From Nitrospiraceae bacterium (lineage in GTDB: Bacteria; Nitrospirota; Nitrospiria; Nitrospirales; UBA8639), in assembly GCA_020632595.1 (NCBI GenBank), contig JACKFF010000001.1, positions 558,001 to 622,000 of the forward strand: 64,000 bases of DNA. The letters are read 5' to 3'. Positions 42,676 to 52,945 of this stretch are shown piece by piece. The notes beneath the pieces were generated by a model. It had not been told where the DNA came from. It did not search any database and worked only from the letters and a program-made list of their open reading frames with translations. A program made the translations under genes and the position numbers. Each line of letters begins with the position of its first letter. Position 1 is the stretch's first letter.

Positions 42676-43296
42676 TCAAAATGGCCGCTGGATAGAATCT
42701 GAGGCCGAACTGCCGAAATAATCGGTTTTGAGAAATTGGTAGGCTTCGATAATACGCCGCAGTTCCGGCTCGGAACTGCGGTCACCTTGGCGAATATCAG
42801 GATGAATTTTCTTCGCCCGCTCTCGAAAGGCTCGAGTCACCACTGGCAAAGGACTTCCAAATTCAACACCCAGCACTTCATAGGCTTGGACAGACGAACG
42901 AATTTCCCCACGAACAGAAGTGGGCTCTCCCTCTCCTCCGCCTCCGCCAGCAGCCTTAAAAAAATTAAAGAGATTGATCTTGTGCCTTCGACGGCGAGGA
43001 CGCTGCCTGATCTCGCTTTCAAATTCTTCAAACCGGTCCTCAATAAATTCTAAGCGCGACTCCAAGCGCTGGGCGGTAGTCAATTCTGTAATATTCTCCA
43101 GCTCCCCCTCAACCAGCCCCAACATCCGATCAACTTCGATCAACCCCTGCTCAACATGCAAATAGGCCTCTGTCCGCTCTTGAAACATCGTTTCAATAGC
43201 AAAGTCCAAGCTTTGCTCAGACTGATCGCGAAGCTTGGCAATCCGCCGACTCATGCCAGCCACAAATTTCCGTCGATTGTGCTCATTTAACGCCAT
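42676..43296 (-). CDS. J-domain protein with N-terminal coiled region
   Basis: About 206 residues. The C-terminal about 60 residues form a J domain: AYEVLGVEFGSPLPVVTRAF, then KKIHPDIRQGD (the HPD motif) and RRIIEAYQFLK. The N-terminal part is helical and charged (RRIAKLRDQSEQSLDFAIET and on), probably a coiled coil, followed by an Arg-rich and Gly-rich linker. J domains stimulate Hsp70 ATPase. Start at 43296 (MALNEHNRRKFVAG) is the likely one; a longer frame to 43347 exists. Confidence 0.75.
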   Translation of the reverse strand: MALNEHNRRKFVAGMSRRIAKLRDQSEQSLDFAIETMFQERTEAYLHVEQGLIEVDRMLGLVEGELENITELTTAQRLESRLEFIEDRFEEFESEIRQRPRRRRHKINLFNFFKAAGGGGGEGEPTSVRGEIRSSVQAYEVLGVEFGSPLPVVTRAFRERAKKIHPDIRQGDRSSEPELRRIIEAYQFLKTDYFGSSASDSIQRPF

Positions 43297-43551
43297 ATTG
43301 CCAATGCTCAAGGAAAATTTTGAGCCGATTGTACCACAATTGTCCACTTCATAAGGATGTTTGTTGTGACTTGAAAGGGAGACCCCAATTAAAAATAGTT
43401 AATAAATGGCTGAGATTGCCCCCCAGCTTGATGATTGGTATCCTGATGACCTTTGTAACCCTCGAAGATCTTAAGATGTAAGGAATTGGAGTGATCTCTC
43501 AAATATTGAACTTTTTCCAGCCTTTCCTAAATCTTATTGAAGGAGGGTTTC

Positions 43552-44058
43552 ATGAATTACTACCTGCTTATTTTGGGAAGGAGCTTTATTCTCTCCATCA
43601 TCCTTACGCCACCGGCCTGGTCAGTCAACCCTGCCGGCTATGGCAGCGCTGGTGGTGAATTCAACATCAAAATCTCCAGAGTCCCCTCAAATGAGATAGC
43701 CAAAGCCAAATCGGCGAAACCTCCCATTGAGCCCACTTCGGAAATCCTTGCCGAAGGAAAAGAAATCTTTCTGGGACGTGGAGGCTGTATTAGTTGTCAT
43801 GGGGCCGAAGGAAAAGGAAATGGGCCGGCCGCCAAAAACCTTCCCATTCAACCGAGAAATTTCACCAACCCGAAGTTTAACACCTATCGAACACCGGGTG
43901 AAATGATGTGGGTCCTCAAAAACGGAAGCATGGGACAGACAGGACGGGTCCCTGGAACAGGGATGCTACCAGTTGTCCAGCCCAAGGGTTTCATTTCTGA
44001 GGAAGATGGATGGAAGGTGTTGCTCTATGAACGAAGCCTCGGAGAGCAGCAACCATAA
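43552..44058 (+). CDS. Small exported c-type cytochrome
   Basis: A 168-residue protein with an N-terminal hydrophobic export segment. The heme site is CISCH (C79, C82, H83), and GTGMLPVV provides a probable Met138 axial ligand. AEGKGNGPAAKNLPIQPRNF and TPGEMMWVLKNGSMG are typical of class I monoheme cytochromes. It should carry electrons in the periplasm. AAGGAGGG precedes the ATG. It lies upstream of the DUF255 gene on the same strand, 87 bases away. Confidence 0.88.
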   Translation: MNYYLLILGRSFILSIILTPPAWSVNPAGYGSAGGEFNIKISRVPSNEIAKAKSAKPPIEPTSEILAEGKEIFLGRGGCISCHGAEGKGNGPAAKNLPIQPRNFTNPKFNTYRTPGEMMWVLKNGSMGQTGRVPGTGMLPVVQPKGFISEEDGWKVLLYERSLGEQQP

Positions 44059-44145
44059 TACCTCTTTTTCCTAACGTATTAATTATCCCAGAGTACACCG
44101 ACTCTATTATTAATTATCCTGCATCACGTTGAGTGAAAAGCCTTT

Positions 44146-47100
44146 ATGTCTGAATCCACAACAGAACGCCAACCCAATCGACTGAGTCACGAAACCAGCC
44201 CCTATCTCCTCCAACATGCCTACAACCCGGTAGATTGGTTCCCCTGGGGAGAAGAGGCATTGAATCTGGCAAAAAAAGAAAATAAGCCTATCCTGCTCTC
44301 CATTGGCTATTCAGCCTGCCATTGGTGCCATGTAATGGAGCGGGAATCCTTTGAAAATCAGGCCATCGCGGATCTGATGAACCGGTACTTTGTAAATATC
44401 AAAGTGGACAGGGAAGAACGTCCGGATTTGGATGAAATCTATATGCAAGCCACGACCGCCATGAACCAGGGACACGGCGGATGGCCCATGACCGTTTTTC
44501 TCACCCCTGATCAGGAACCCATTTTTGCGGGAACCTATTTCCCTCCCACCGACCGCTATGGTCGTCCGGGATTCGGATCAATCCTGACAAATATTGGGGA
44601 GGGGTGGAAGAAAGATCAATCTAACATCACCCAACAAGCCAGTCGATTCACCGCACGCTTGCGAAATGCCCTGCAACCCGCATCTCCCCTCGCCGTTGGT
44701 GCAGCGGAGATTGAAGATGCCGTCAAGCAATATGCCCGTGATTTCGACGCACGTTACGGAGGATTTGGACGTGCACCAAAATTCCCACCGGCCACCGGCC
44801 TCTCCTTTCTCCTGCGCCAATATCACTGGAGTCGAGAAAAAAAAATCCTCGCCATGGTCACCAAAACCCTTGATGGGATGGCCGAAGGCGGACTGTATGA
44901 TCATATCGGTGGAGGATTTGCTCGCTATTCTACCGATGACGAATGGTTAGCCCCGCACTTTGAAAAAATGCTGTATGACAACGCACTCCTTGCACGGACA
45001 TACGTCGAAGCGTTTCAAGTCACAGGTGAGAATCGATACCGCCAGGTCGCCACAGAGACCTTAGATTACATTTTGCGAGAAATGACCGCACCGGAAGGCG
45101 GGTTTTATTCAGCCACTGATGCAGACAGCGAGGGAGTAGAAGGCAAGTTTTTCGTGTGGACGCCGGAACAGATACGTGAAATTCTGACAAACGAACAAGA
45201 CGCCGCTCGCTTCTGCGCCTATTTTGACATCACGGATGAAGGCAATTGGGAGCACACCAACATCCCTCGCACAAAAAAATCTCTAGAAACCGTCGCGGAG
45301 GAGTTAGGCTGTTCCCCTGGGGACTTAGGCGAGACAATCATGCGGACAAAATCTACCGTGTATCAGTCTCGTCTGAAACGTGTTCCGCCGGGACTCGATG
45401 ATAAAATCATTACCGCCTGGAATGGCATGATGATCGGAACGATGGCGGAAGCCGGCCGAGTTTTCAACCACCAACCGTATCTGGATGGTGCCGTTCGGGC
45501 CGCCGATTTTCTGCTGACCACGCTTTCACGGCCTGAAAGCCGGCTCTGGCGTACCTATCGGGCAGGACATGCCCACCTCAATGCCTGCTTGGAAGATTAT
45601 GCCTATGCGACCGAGGCAATGATCGATGTCTATGAAGCCACGGGGTATGAACGGTACCTCCATGAGGCGGTCTCATTAGCTGAACGCCTCCTTGAAGACT
45701 TTGAGGATCGAGACCATGGAGGATTCTTTACCACAGCCGCCGATCATGAAGCCTTAATTATCCGGGGAAGGGAAGGTGCCGATGGCGCAACTCCCAGTGG
45801 AAATGCGGTGGCTGCATCGGCGTTAGCCCGCTTATCATTTCACCATGATCGGGAAGACTTTCGGAAAGCCGCGACCAATGCTATTCGTGCCTATGGACAA
45901 CAAATCGGTCAGGTGCCGCGAGGGTTTCCCAAAAGTCTCATGGTCGTCGACCTTTTATTACGAGGCCCGGTGGAATTAGCTCTTGTGGGATCTCCTACAA
46001 ACAAGGGATATAGCCAACTCCGCACGGTGGTCAATGCGTGTTTCGTACCGTATCGCATTTTGGCCTATCGGCAAGAGCTGGAGGCTGAAACCCCTCATCC
46101 TCTGTTAACTGGGAAGACCCTGGTCAATGGGCAAGCCGCACTCTATGTCTGTAAGAACTTTGCCTGCCAGGCTCCGATTACCGATCCTCAAGAGGCCATT
46201 GAGGTATTGACCTATCCTCAGGGGACCATCACCTCACCAGAACCACCCGTGCAAGCACTAACCAGCCAAGGGCTTTCCGGACATGCCACTCCTCAAGGGA
46301 CGGGGCAGTACGTGGCCAGGATCCTGGCCAGCCCCCAGGATTCGCGCCCTTCTTCCCACGGATATACGTCTTTGGGTTCAACCGGATTGACCACTTCTCG
46401 CATAGGCTTTGGTGGTTACCGGATCAACCTTGGAGTGGAAGACCACCGAAGAGCACTTGAAAAATCTTTACAAGGCGGGTGCAACCTTATCGATACGTCC
46501 ACCAATTATGCGGACGGTGAGAGCGAACGCTTGGTGGGTGTCGTGCTCAAGGATCTCATCGCTAAAGAGGTTGTCTCTCGTGATGAAGTCATCGTGGTTT
46601 CAAAAATCGGTTACGTCCAGGGAAATAATCTTTCGCGCGCTGAGGCCAGGGAACAAGCCGGCAAACCGTTTCCCGAGATGGTCAAATATGGGGAAGGCAT
46701 CTGGCATTGCCTCCATCCTTCATTTCTAGAAGAACAACTGACTCTGTCCCTTGACCGCCTGGGGCTGGAAACCCTGGATATCTGCCTCCTGCATAATCCA
46801 GAATATTTTCTGTCCGATGCCAAGAACAGGAACTTGTCGATTGATCCCATCAGACGTGAAGATCTCCGGCAGGAGTTTTATCGCCGCCTGCAACAGGCTT
46901 TTTCTTATCTGGAGACACAGATCGTGGCCGGCCGGTTGCAATACTATGGAGTCTCCTCCAATACCTGCACAGCCAAACCCGATAATCCCGAAGCCACCTC
47001 ACTTTCTCGCATGCTCAAGGCCGCTGAAGCTGCAGCAAAACATGCCGGCATTCCGCACCATCATTTTCGAATACTGCAACTCCCGATGAATGTGTTTGAA

Positions 47101-47856
47101 TCGGGAGCACTGCTCACGCCCAATACCGGACCCGAACAGGTCCAAACGGTCTTGGCATTTGCCCAGGAAGCCAACATTGCTATCCTGGTGAACCGGCCTC
47201 TGAATGCCATTCCTGGAAAAGGCGCAGGCATGATCCGCCTCGCAGACCCTCAGGTGGAAATTTCCAATACGAACTTTGAGGCCCAACAACCAAAGGTCGC
47301 CGCGCTGGAGCACGACTACAAGCAGGTGTTAGCACCCCAGGTCCCTAAACCTGAGAAAGGAGCTGCTCCGTTGGATTATTTCAACTGGGCCGAAGAACTG
47401 AAACGAATTCGTCCGTCCATCCAAAATCTCGAGCACTGGGACCAAATTGAATCACAAACGATTGCCCCCCATGCCAATCAGGTCTTCCAACTGCTCACCC
47501 GACATTTCTCCGGAAAACAGGAAGAGGAACAAATATGGGAATCGTGGCGGGATCGCTATGTCCCTGAGCTCGTCTCCCTCCTCAAGGTCATGCGCATGGA
47601 GGCCGCACAAAAAAGTGCAAAAAAAATCTCTGAAATTCGTAAGCTTATTGACCCCCTCTTACCAGAATCCAAACGGGAAGAACCCTTCGCCCGTAAAGCC
47701 CTCTGGGCGGTTGCCAGTATCCCGGGTGTAACCAGTGTGCTCAACGGCATGCGACATCCTGTCTATGTCGATGACTCACTAACCATCCTGAAATGGGAAC
47801 CGCTCTCTCAACCCCGAGCACTATTGGAGACTATTCATACATCCGGGGTTCCCTGA
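44146..47856 (+). CDS. DUF255 (YyaL-type) thioredoxin-domain protein fused to an aldo/keto reductase
   Basis: A 1,236-residue fusion. Residues 1 to about 690 match YyaL/DUF255: RLSHETSPYLLQHAYNPVDW, SACHWCHVME (CxxC at 58 and 61), GGWPMTVFLTPD and the (alpha/alpha)6-type region with GGLYDHIGGGFARYSTD and ATPSGNAVAASALARL. From about 740 to 1110 an aldo/keto reductase follows: TSLGSTGLTTSRIGFGGYRI, LIDTSTNYADGESE (catalytic Asp and Tyr), VVSKIGY (Lys) and ICLLHNPEYF (His). A helical tail closes it. DUF255 proteins normally stop at about 690 residues. The join is in frame with no sign of a frameshift. Confidence 0.9.
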   Translation: MSESTTERQPNRLSHETSPYLLQHAYNPVDWFPWGEEALNLAKKENKPILLSIGYSACHWCHVMERESFENQAIADLMNRYFVNIKVDREERPDLDEIYMQATTAMNQGHGGWPMTVFLTPDQEPIFAGTYFPPTDRYGRPGFGSILTNIGEGWKKDQSNITQQASRFTARLRNALQPASPLAVGAAEIEDAVKQYARDFDARYGGFGRAPKFPPATGLSFLLRQYHWSREKKILAMVTKTLDGMAEGGLYDHIGGGFARYSTDDEWLAPHFEKMLYDNALLARTYVEAFQVTGENRYRQVATETLDYILREMTAPEGGFYSATDADSEGVEGKFFVWTPEQIREILTNEQDAARFCAYFDITDEGNWEHTNIPRTKKSLETVAEELGCSPGDLGETIMRTKSTVYQSRLKRVPPGLDDKIITAWNGMMIGTMAEAGRVFNHQPYLDGAVRAADFLLTTLSRPESRLWRTYRAGHAHLNACLEDYAYATEAMIDVYEATGYERYLHEAVSLAERLLEDFEDRDHGGFFTTAADHEALIIRGREGADGATPSGNAVAASALARLSFHHDREDFRKAATNAIRAYGQQIGQVPRGFPKSLMVVDLLLRGPVELALVGSPTNKGYSQLRTVVNACFVPYRILAYRQELEAETPHPLLTGKTLVNGQAALYVCKNFACQAPITDPQEAIEVLTYPQGTITSPEPPVQALTSQGLSGHATPQGTGQYVARILASPQDSRPSSHGYTSLGSTGLTTSRIGFGGYRINLGVEDHRRALEKSLQGGCNLIDTSTNYADGESERLVGVVLKDLIAKEVVSRDEVIVVSKIGYVQGNNLSRAEAREQAGKPFPEMVKYGEGIWHCLHPSFLEEQLTLSLDRLGLETLDICLLHNPEYFLSDAKNRNLSIDPIRREDLRQEFYRRLQQAFSYLETQIVAGRLQYYGVSSNTCTAKPDNPEATSLSRMLKAAEAAAKHAGIPHHHFRILQLPMNVFESGALLTPNTGPEQVQTVLAFAQEANIAILVNRPLNAIPGKGAGMIRLADPQVEISNTNFEAQQPKVAALEHDYKQVLAPQVPKPEKGAAPLDYFNWAEELKRIRPSIQNLEHWDQIESQTIAPHANQVFQLLTRHFSGKQEEEQIWESWRDRYVPELVSLLKVMRMEAAQKSAKKISEIRKLIDPLLPESKREEPFARKALWAVASIPGVTSVLNGMRHPVYVDDSLTILKWEPLSQPRALLETIHTSGVP

Positions 47857-47936
47857 TACTAAATCCCATTTTAATTTGAAAATGAAACCAAGTTTCATTA
47901 TTGCCAACAAACTTTAATATTTGATAAGTTTAATTT

Positions 47937-48698
47937 ATGGAAACAATTGGATCATTACTTGGGCTTGGCGCGATTGCCGGGGTTTTCCCGATTTATCTTG
48001 GCATCGTCCTGGCCTTAATAATTGCAAGGGCCATGAGCAGGGCGTGGGAAGGCTATTTAACCGGAATCGCCACCGGGGTACTTGTCTACCTCTTTTTTGA
48101 CCTCATGCACGAGGCCGTGGAATTCACGGGCGCGACAGATGTCCTATCGTGGGTCGCCTTTCTCGGAAGCTTGCTAATCGGATTTGTGGGACTGGTGCTC
48201 ATTGAGCAACGCCAGCAGGGTCGGAACCGGACAGAGCCATCCAAGCTATTTCTCCCCTACATGATTGCCCTGGGAATGGGGCTCCATAATTTGGGCGAAG
48301 GACTGGCGATCGGCGCCGCCTACATGCAGGGCGAATGGGTCTTAAGCGGGGTCCTCATTTTGGGCTTTGCCCTACATAATGGGACAGAAGGATTTGCCAT
48401 AATCGGCTCGGCTGGAAAATCAAGGCCAAGCTTCAAAGATATCATTTTGATGGGATTGCTGGCAGGTCTGCCAACTTGTCTGGGAACTTTAATCAGCGGA
48501 TTCGCGGTATCTCACTACTTTACCATCATGTTTTTTGCGTTAGCTGCGGGCTCGCTGTTATACGTGATCTTTTCTCTAACGACGATTTTCTATACCGCTA
48601 CCCGACGGGTTCAATCGGCCTATGGGGTCTTCACCGGTATCAGTCTCATGTTCCTCACGGCCATGGTTCTGCAGATTGTCAGCGGCATTCGCACCTAA
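47937..48698 (+). CDS. ZIP family metal transporter
   Basis: A 253-residue inner-membrane protein with about eight hydrophobic helices. The ZIP signature in helix 4 is MGLHNLGEGLAIG and in helix 5 ALHNGTEGFAI, which supply the His/Asn/Glu metal ligands. A cytoplasmic loop with charged residues lies between helices 3 and 4. It should import divalent cations such as zinc. It follows the DUF255 fusion by 80 bases but no shared role is evident. Confidence 0.9.
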   Translation: METIGSLLGLGAIAGVFPIYLGIVLALIIARAMSRAWEGYLTGIATGVLVYLFFDLMHEAVEFTGATDVLSWVAFLGSLLIGFVGLVLIEQRQQGRNRTEPSKLFLPYMIALGMGLHNLGEGLAIGAAYMQGEWVLSGVLILGFALHNGTEGFAIIGSAGKSRPSFKDIILMGLLAGLPTCLGTLISGFAVSHYFTIMFFALAAGSLLYVIFSLTTIFYTATRRVQSAYGVFTGISLMFLTAMVLQIVSGIRT

Positions 48699-48931
48699 GG
48701 AGACCTACAGGCGGGAGCCTATCCCTCCTGGAAAATCAAGCGGGCAGCAAATTCACTCTCCCTCATTCTAGACAATCCCTCTTTTCTTTTTACACAAGAA
48801 AACCGCCAAATTTCTTTTTCCCGGATTAAAATCGACTATCTCGTTTTCCAATATTGACATGCTTTTCTTGTCCGCGTTGGGAATTCTTCATCACGGGTGA
48901 AGATTTCTTGGTGCCTCACAATGTCTTTGAA

Positions 48932-49660
48932 CTAATTCTCCCCACATACATGAGGATACTCCTCTGCAAGCTGTGCATAGACTGGCGCGTCTAGTCGAGC
49001 CTGCCGCAACGATCTGGCTTTTGACAATTGAAAGAGAGTCATGTTGAAAAGATTCTGAAGATTAGCCTCCTGCAAATTCACCTGAATCAGTGAAGCCTGC
49101 TCAACGTTCGCACCCCCTAGATTCGCTTGCTTGAGATTGGCCTGCGCCAAATCAGCGCGACCAAGATTGGCGCTCGCAAGATCCGCCTGCCCCAGGTTTG
49201 CTTCTCGCAGCTTACATCCCTCCAAATTGGCCTCAATGAGTTTTGCACGTTGCAAATTAGCCAAAAGAAGATTCGCTTCGGTAAGATTTGCTTCGGTGAG
49301 ATCTGCCCCTGTTAAGTCCGTTTTAGCGAGATGTGCCCGCTCCAGATTCGCCCGTATAAGTATGACCCCGAGAAGATCCGCGTCACTCACATTCGCATTT
49401 TCCAGGTTCGCACCGGTCAAATTTGCTTCAAACAAACTGGACTCAGTCAAATTAGCCCCGGACAATATGGCACCTGAAAGATTCGCGTGATTGAAATTGA
49501 CATCTTGCAAGTTGGCACCAGCCAAATCGACACAGGATAATTCCAGTCTGGAAAAATTTCCTCCACTCAAATCTATTCGAATGGAAGGATTGGCTTTTCT
49601 CCATGCATTCCAGACATTTACACCCGCCTTGATGAGCTTCAATTGCTCTTGATTCGCCAT
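48932..49660 (-). CDS. Pentapeptide-repeat protein
   Basis: A 242-residue protein made largely of A(N/D)LxxA repeats, for example LAGANLQDVNFNHANLSGAI and NLTGADLTEANLTEANLLLA, which fold into a right-handed square beta-helix. A short N-terminal helix and a C-terminal tail flank it. No membrane segment. The biological role of such proteins is mostly unknown; some protect DNA gyrase. A MITE-like element begins 36 bases upstream of the start. Confidence 0.9.
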   Translation of the reverse strand: MANQEQLKLIKAGVNVWNAWRKANPSIRIDLSGGNFSRLELSCVDLAGANLQDVNFNHANLSGAILSGANLTESSLFEANLTGANLENANVSDADLLGVILIRANLERAHLAKTDLTGADLTEANLTEANLLLANLQRAKLIEANLEGCKLREANLGQADLASANLGRADLAQANLKQANLGGANVEQASLIQVNLQEANLQNLFNMTLFQLSKARSLRQARLDAPVYAQLAEEYPHVCGEN

Positions 49661-49696
49661 GAGACTCCTTTAATGGCACTAACCGATCCTGATATT

Positions 49697-49887
49697 GGGT
49701 CTGTTGAAAAAAGCCGCCAGCGGCGTTCTCGCGATTTTTCCGTGCTCACCTACTAAGCGTACGCTCCGCGCGCAAAAGCGGCTGCGGCCTTGCTGGATAG
49801 ACTTTTTTGAACCGACCCGGAGCCTTTGATGAGTGATCTAATCCTGGGCCAATTTGCCCTTGAAAATCTTTATTATTCAACACTCCC
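49697..49887 (+). mobile_element. MITE-like element, copy d, with 5-bp target duplication
   Basis: Runs from GGGTCTGTTGAAAAAAGCC to TTATTCAACACTCCC and is flanked by ATATT on both sides (49,692-49,696 and 49,888-49,892). The core (CCGCCAGCGGCGTTCTCGCG, GCGTACGCTCCGCGCGC) and the extra right part (CCGGAGCCTTTGATGAGTGA and on) match copy c. No coding capacity. Confidence 0.8.
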
Positions 49888-50121
49888 ATATTCATCATTT
49901 TACCTGTGGCTGGCACATCTGTCCCAGAGGTTAGCGTAGAACGGTGATACAAAATTTAACATATCTCTCCTCCTCATATGCGGAAATAGACCCACCCCCG
50001 CACCAGTTATCGAATAGGCCAGTTTATCCTAAAACGTCCACGATGGATTCGCAATGCGGCGAGAGAGCCAAACATGAGGAAGACCCAATAGTCCACAGGG
50101 CAGGTTATAGGAAAAAGCTTT

Positions 50122-52683
50122 TTATCGATTCCATAATCGAATCCAATTTCCCCATTCCTCTCCCCACATACGAGGGCCGGCCTGAACCTGGAGCAGACTT
50201 CCCTCCTTTGCTGTTCGAACCGTCATGTCGTCCGATCCAAGACTTGCGATGAACCAGATCGCTCCATCGCGATCAGTCCGATATACAGGAAGGCCTCGTT
50301 GTTCATACGCATCCAACACCTCAGGAGCTGGATGTCCATACCGGTTATGGGCACCCACCGAAACAACCATTGCTTCAGCTTGAAGGCGATTCACCCATTC
50401 ACGATGCAGAGAACTTTTCGCTCCATGATGCGGCACTTTCACGATGCGGGCAGAAAGACCATTAGAAACCTGCAGCAATTCATTCAGAGATTGCTGTTCC
50501 GCATCGGCCGTGAACAAAAATGAATGCGGTCCGCATTCGAGCCTGGTGACGAGCGATTGATTATTAAGATCCCTTCCACTCGACACTATCCAGGATCCAT
50601 ATTCCTCTATCCCTTGGCGGGAGAAAGGTGCCAGCACCGTCAGAGAGCAAGGTCCCGGGCTGACAATGACAGTTCCAGCTGTGCTTGTCTGTTCCTGAAG
50701 TCCGGCAGATTTCACCGCCAAGTGGAGGCGAGAAAAAAAACGTTCCGGACGAGAGATGCCATTATCCCAATAGTGTCCCACCTCAAACGTATCCAACACC
50801 CACGGCAATCCACCCACATGATCCCATTGCGGATGCGTGGCAACCACATGATCCAGCCTTCGGATACCCTGATTCCAGAGATAGGGCCCGATGACCGCAC
50901 GTCCCATATCCAATCGTCGATAGGATGGACCGCCATCGATCAAGACGGTTTGACCGTCAGGTAATTCAATGAGGGTGGCATCTCCTTGTCCTACATCCAG
51001 GAACGTGACACGTACCGTTCCCGGATTCCACCCTGTGCGTGGGGACCATCCCCACCACAGCAGAATCGCGAGCAGGATTGTGCCACACCCCCATCGGATC
51101 AGCTGTCGATGCCACATAGCCACACCCGCGGCCAGCATTCCCCAAAAGACGATCATCGAACTCATGCTCGGCGATGCGACATACCAGGCCGCTCCGGGAA
51201 CATGTGAGAGCATCATCACGACCTCCGCGAGCCAGTCAAAGACCCATTGATTCAGACCGGACAAAGGAAGAGTTGCTCCTCCCCCCGCTAAGACGATCAT
51301 CCCTGACAACAAACCTAGGGGAATCATTAAAGCGCCGACCAGGGGCACAATCACCATATTAGTCAATAACCCCAGCCACGGGATTTGATGAAAGTCATGG
51401 GCCACCAAAGGCAACGTGGTCAAGCTGACTGCGAGGGTTATCAGCCAGGCAAGTACAGCCTTACGCCAGAGACCCAGGAGCCATGTCGGTTTTGCTGGTG
51501 GGAAGACTGCATCTATTCCGGATAGATTGGATTCTTTTTCCTTACGGGCCTGGGCCACGAGGGCAATTGCAGCAACTGACAGATAGGATAACTGGAAAGA
51601 AATATCATGAATGGCCTCCGGATGCGGTAAAACCATAAGAAGCGCGGCTAGGGCTAACGCCGTCACCAGATTGCGTTCCCTTCCCAACCATATGCCGGCA
51701 CAACACACCACAATCATGATCCATGAGCGAACCGTCGCCATTTCCGCTCCCGCCAGCAAGGTATAAAAGGAGACGGCCGGCAATGTGATCAGGACCGCAA
51801 ACCGTGTGGCGGTGAGGCGTAACGAAAGTTGTTCCAGCCAAAACGTCGGTAACTGGCACAGGCTCCATCGTGCGCCGGCAAAAATCAACAAGGCCAATAA
51901 CCCTAAATGAGACCCGGAGATCGAGAGAATATGGACGGTTCCGCTGGCCATAAAGGCATCTCGAATATCCGACTCAATATAACTTTGCTCTCCCAATACC
52001 ATACCTAGGAACAATCCTAATGCAGGGTTTGTGAGACTGGAGACCGCCGCAGAATGAATCGATTGGCGCCAGCGATCGATCACACCCAATATAAACCCAC
52101 GGGCAGTCAGCTCTTGGAGGCCATGAATCCTGATGGCTTCCGGGCCTTGCACGGTCGCAACAGCCTGAATTCCTTGCTGTTTTAGATATTGTCCATAATG
52201 AAATCCGCCAGGGTTCATGGTTCCATAGGGTTCGCGTACTCGGGCCATAAAGGCGACATGATCACCATAGATTAATGTAAAAGCACCCGGCTCCCGCCAA
52301 GTTAGACGGATTCGCCCATAAGCCGTCTGCTCCTCTCCCTGTTTCACCATATGGGTCGCCTCCACCAGCAAAACTAGCCCGTCCGGAGTCTGCCTGACCG
52401 GTTCGACAATAGTTCCTTCAAGGAAGATAGGCTGTTCATCCGACTCGGTAACTAGATTCGATTCCCCTTGCGTGGTCGATGCCCAATAAGCATGGCCGAT
52501 TCCTCCCACCACAAGGGCAAACAGGATGAACCCGGTTTTTCGAGTGAGGCGTCGCTGTTGTTCAAACCAGGTGAGAATGCACCCAAAAATAAAAAGAGCA
52601 CCCAAAAGTGATAGGGGGAAGAAGGTTAGAAACGGGCCAAACCACAGCCCAGTGAGGTAGGACACTACTCCAAGGAGTATCAC
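50122..52683 (-). CDS. comEC: ComEC/Rec2 family DNA-uptake protein
   Basis: An 853-residue protein. The N-terminal part has membrane helices and a DUF4131-type region; the central Competence domain shows HILSISGSHLGLLALLIFAG and about eight more helices. The last about 270 residues are a metallo-beta-lactamase-fold domain: FLDVGQGDATLIELPDG, LIDGGPSYRR, THPQWDHVGGLPWVL and VPHHGAKSS. ComEC forms the inner-membrane channel for transforming DNA, and the hydrolase domain may degrade one strand. It starts with GTG at 52683. No other competence gene is in the window. Confidence 0.93.
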   Translation of the reverse strand: MILLGVVSYLTGLWFGPFLTFFPLSLLGALFIFGCILTWFEQQRRLTRKTGFILFALVVGGIGHAYWASTTQGESNLVTESDEQPIFLEGTIVEPVRQTPDGLVLLVEATHMVKQGEEQTAYGRIRLTWREPGAFTLIYGDHVAFMARVREPYGTMNPGGFHYGQYLKQQGIQAVATVQGPEAIRIHGLQELTARGFILGVIDRWRQSIHSAAVSSLTNPALGLFLGMVLGEQSYIESDIRDAFMASGTVHILSISGSHLGLLALLIFAGARWSLCQLPTFWLEQLSLRLTATRFAVLITLPAVSFYTLLAGAEMATVRSWIMIVVCCAGIWLGRERNLVTALALAALLMVLPHPEAIHDISFQLSYLSVAAIALVAQARKEKESNLSGIDAVFPPAKPTWLLGLWRKAVLAWLITLAVSLTTLPLVAHDFHQIPWLGLLTNMVIVPLVGALMIPLGLLSGMIVLAGGGATLPLSGLNQWVFDWLAEVVMMLSHVPGAAWYVASPSMSSMIVFWGMLAAGVAMWHRQLIRWGCGTILLAILLWWGWSPRTGWNPGTVRVTFLDVGQGDATLIELPDGQTVLIDGGPSYRRLDMGRAVIGPYLWNQGIRRLDHVVATHPQWDHVGGLPWVLDTFEVGHYWDNGISRPERFFSRLHLAVKSAGLQEQTSTAGTVIVSPGPCSLTVLAPFSRQGIEEYGSWIVSSGRDLNNQSLVTRLECGPHSFLFTADAEQQSLNELLQVSNGLSARIVKVPHHGAKSSLHREWVNRLQAEAMVVSVGAHNRYGHPAPEVLDAYEQRGLPVYRTDRDGAIWFIASLGSDDMTVRTAKEGSLLQVQAGPRMWGEEWGNWIRLWNR

Positions 52684-52945
52684 CTAGGACAGTGCATAGG
52701 GTTAATGAGACTTTTTAGCAAGACCAACGACAGCGGTTGCCATTCTTCCAGATTCCATAACAAAATAGAGGTTATGGTAATCCACTGCCTCGGGAAAACA
52801 TTGCCCGTAAAAGAATCCAGTATTCAACGCAAACTTATGAAGCTAGTCAGAAACAGACCTTTCCACCTTTTGTGTCTACTTCGGGCTAAATGACAAATTT
52901 TTCAGGCAAGGGAACAACCGAAAGATGGAAGAGGAATCCTGATCC

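Noticed and set aside
49127..49490. Plus-strand repeat-like frame opposite the pentapeptide gene
   Set aside because: Its regularity only mirrors the pentapeptide codons on the other strand.
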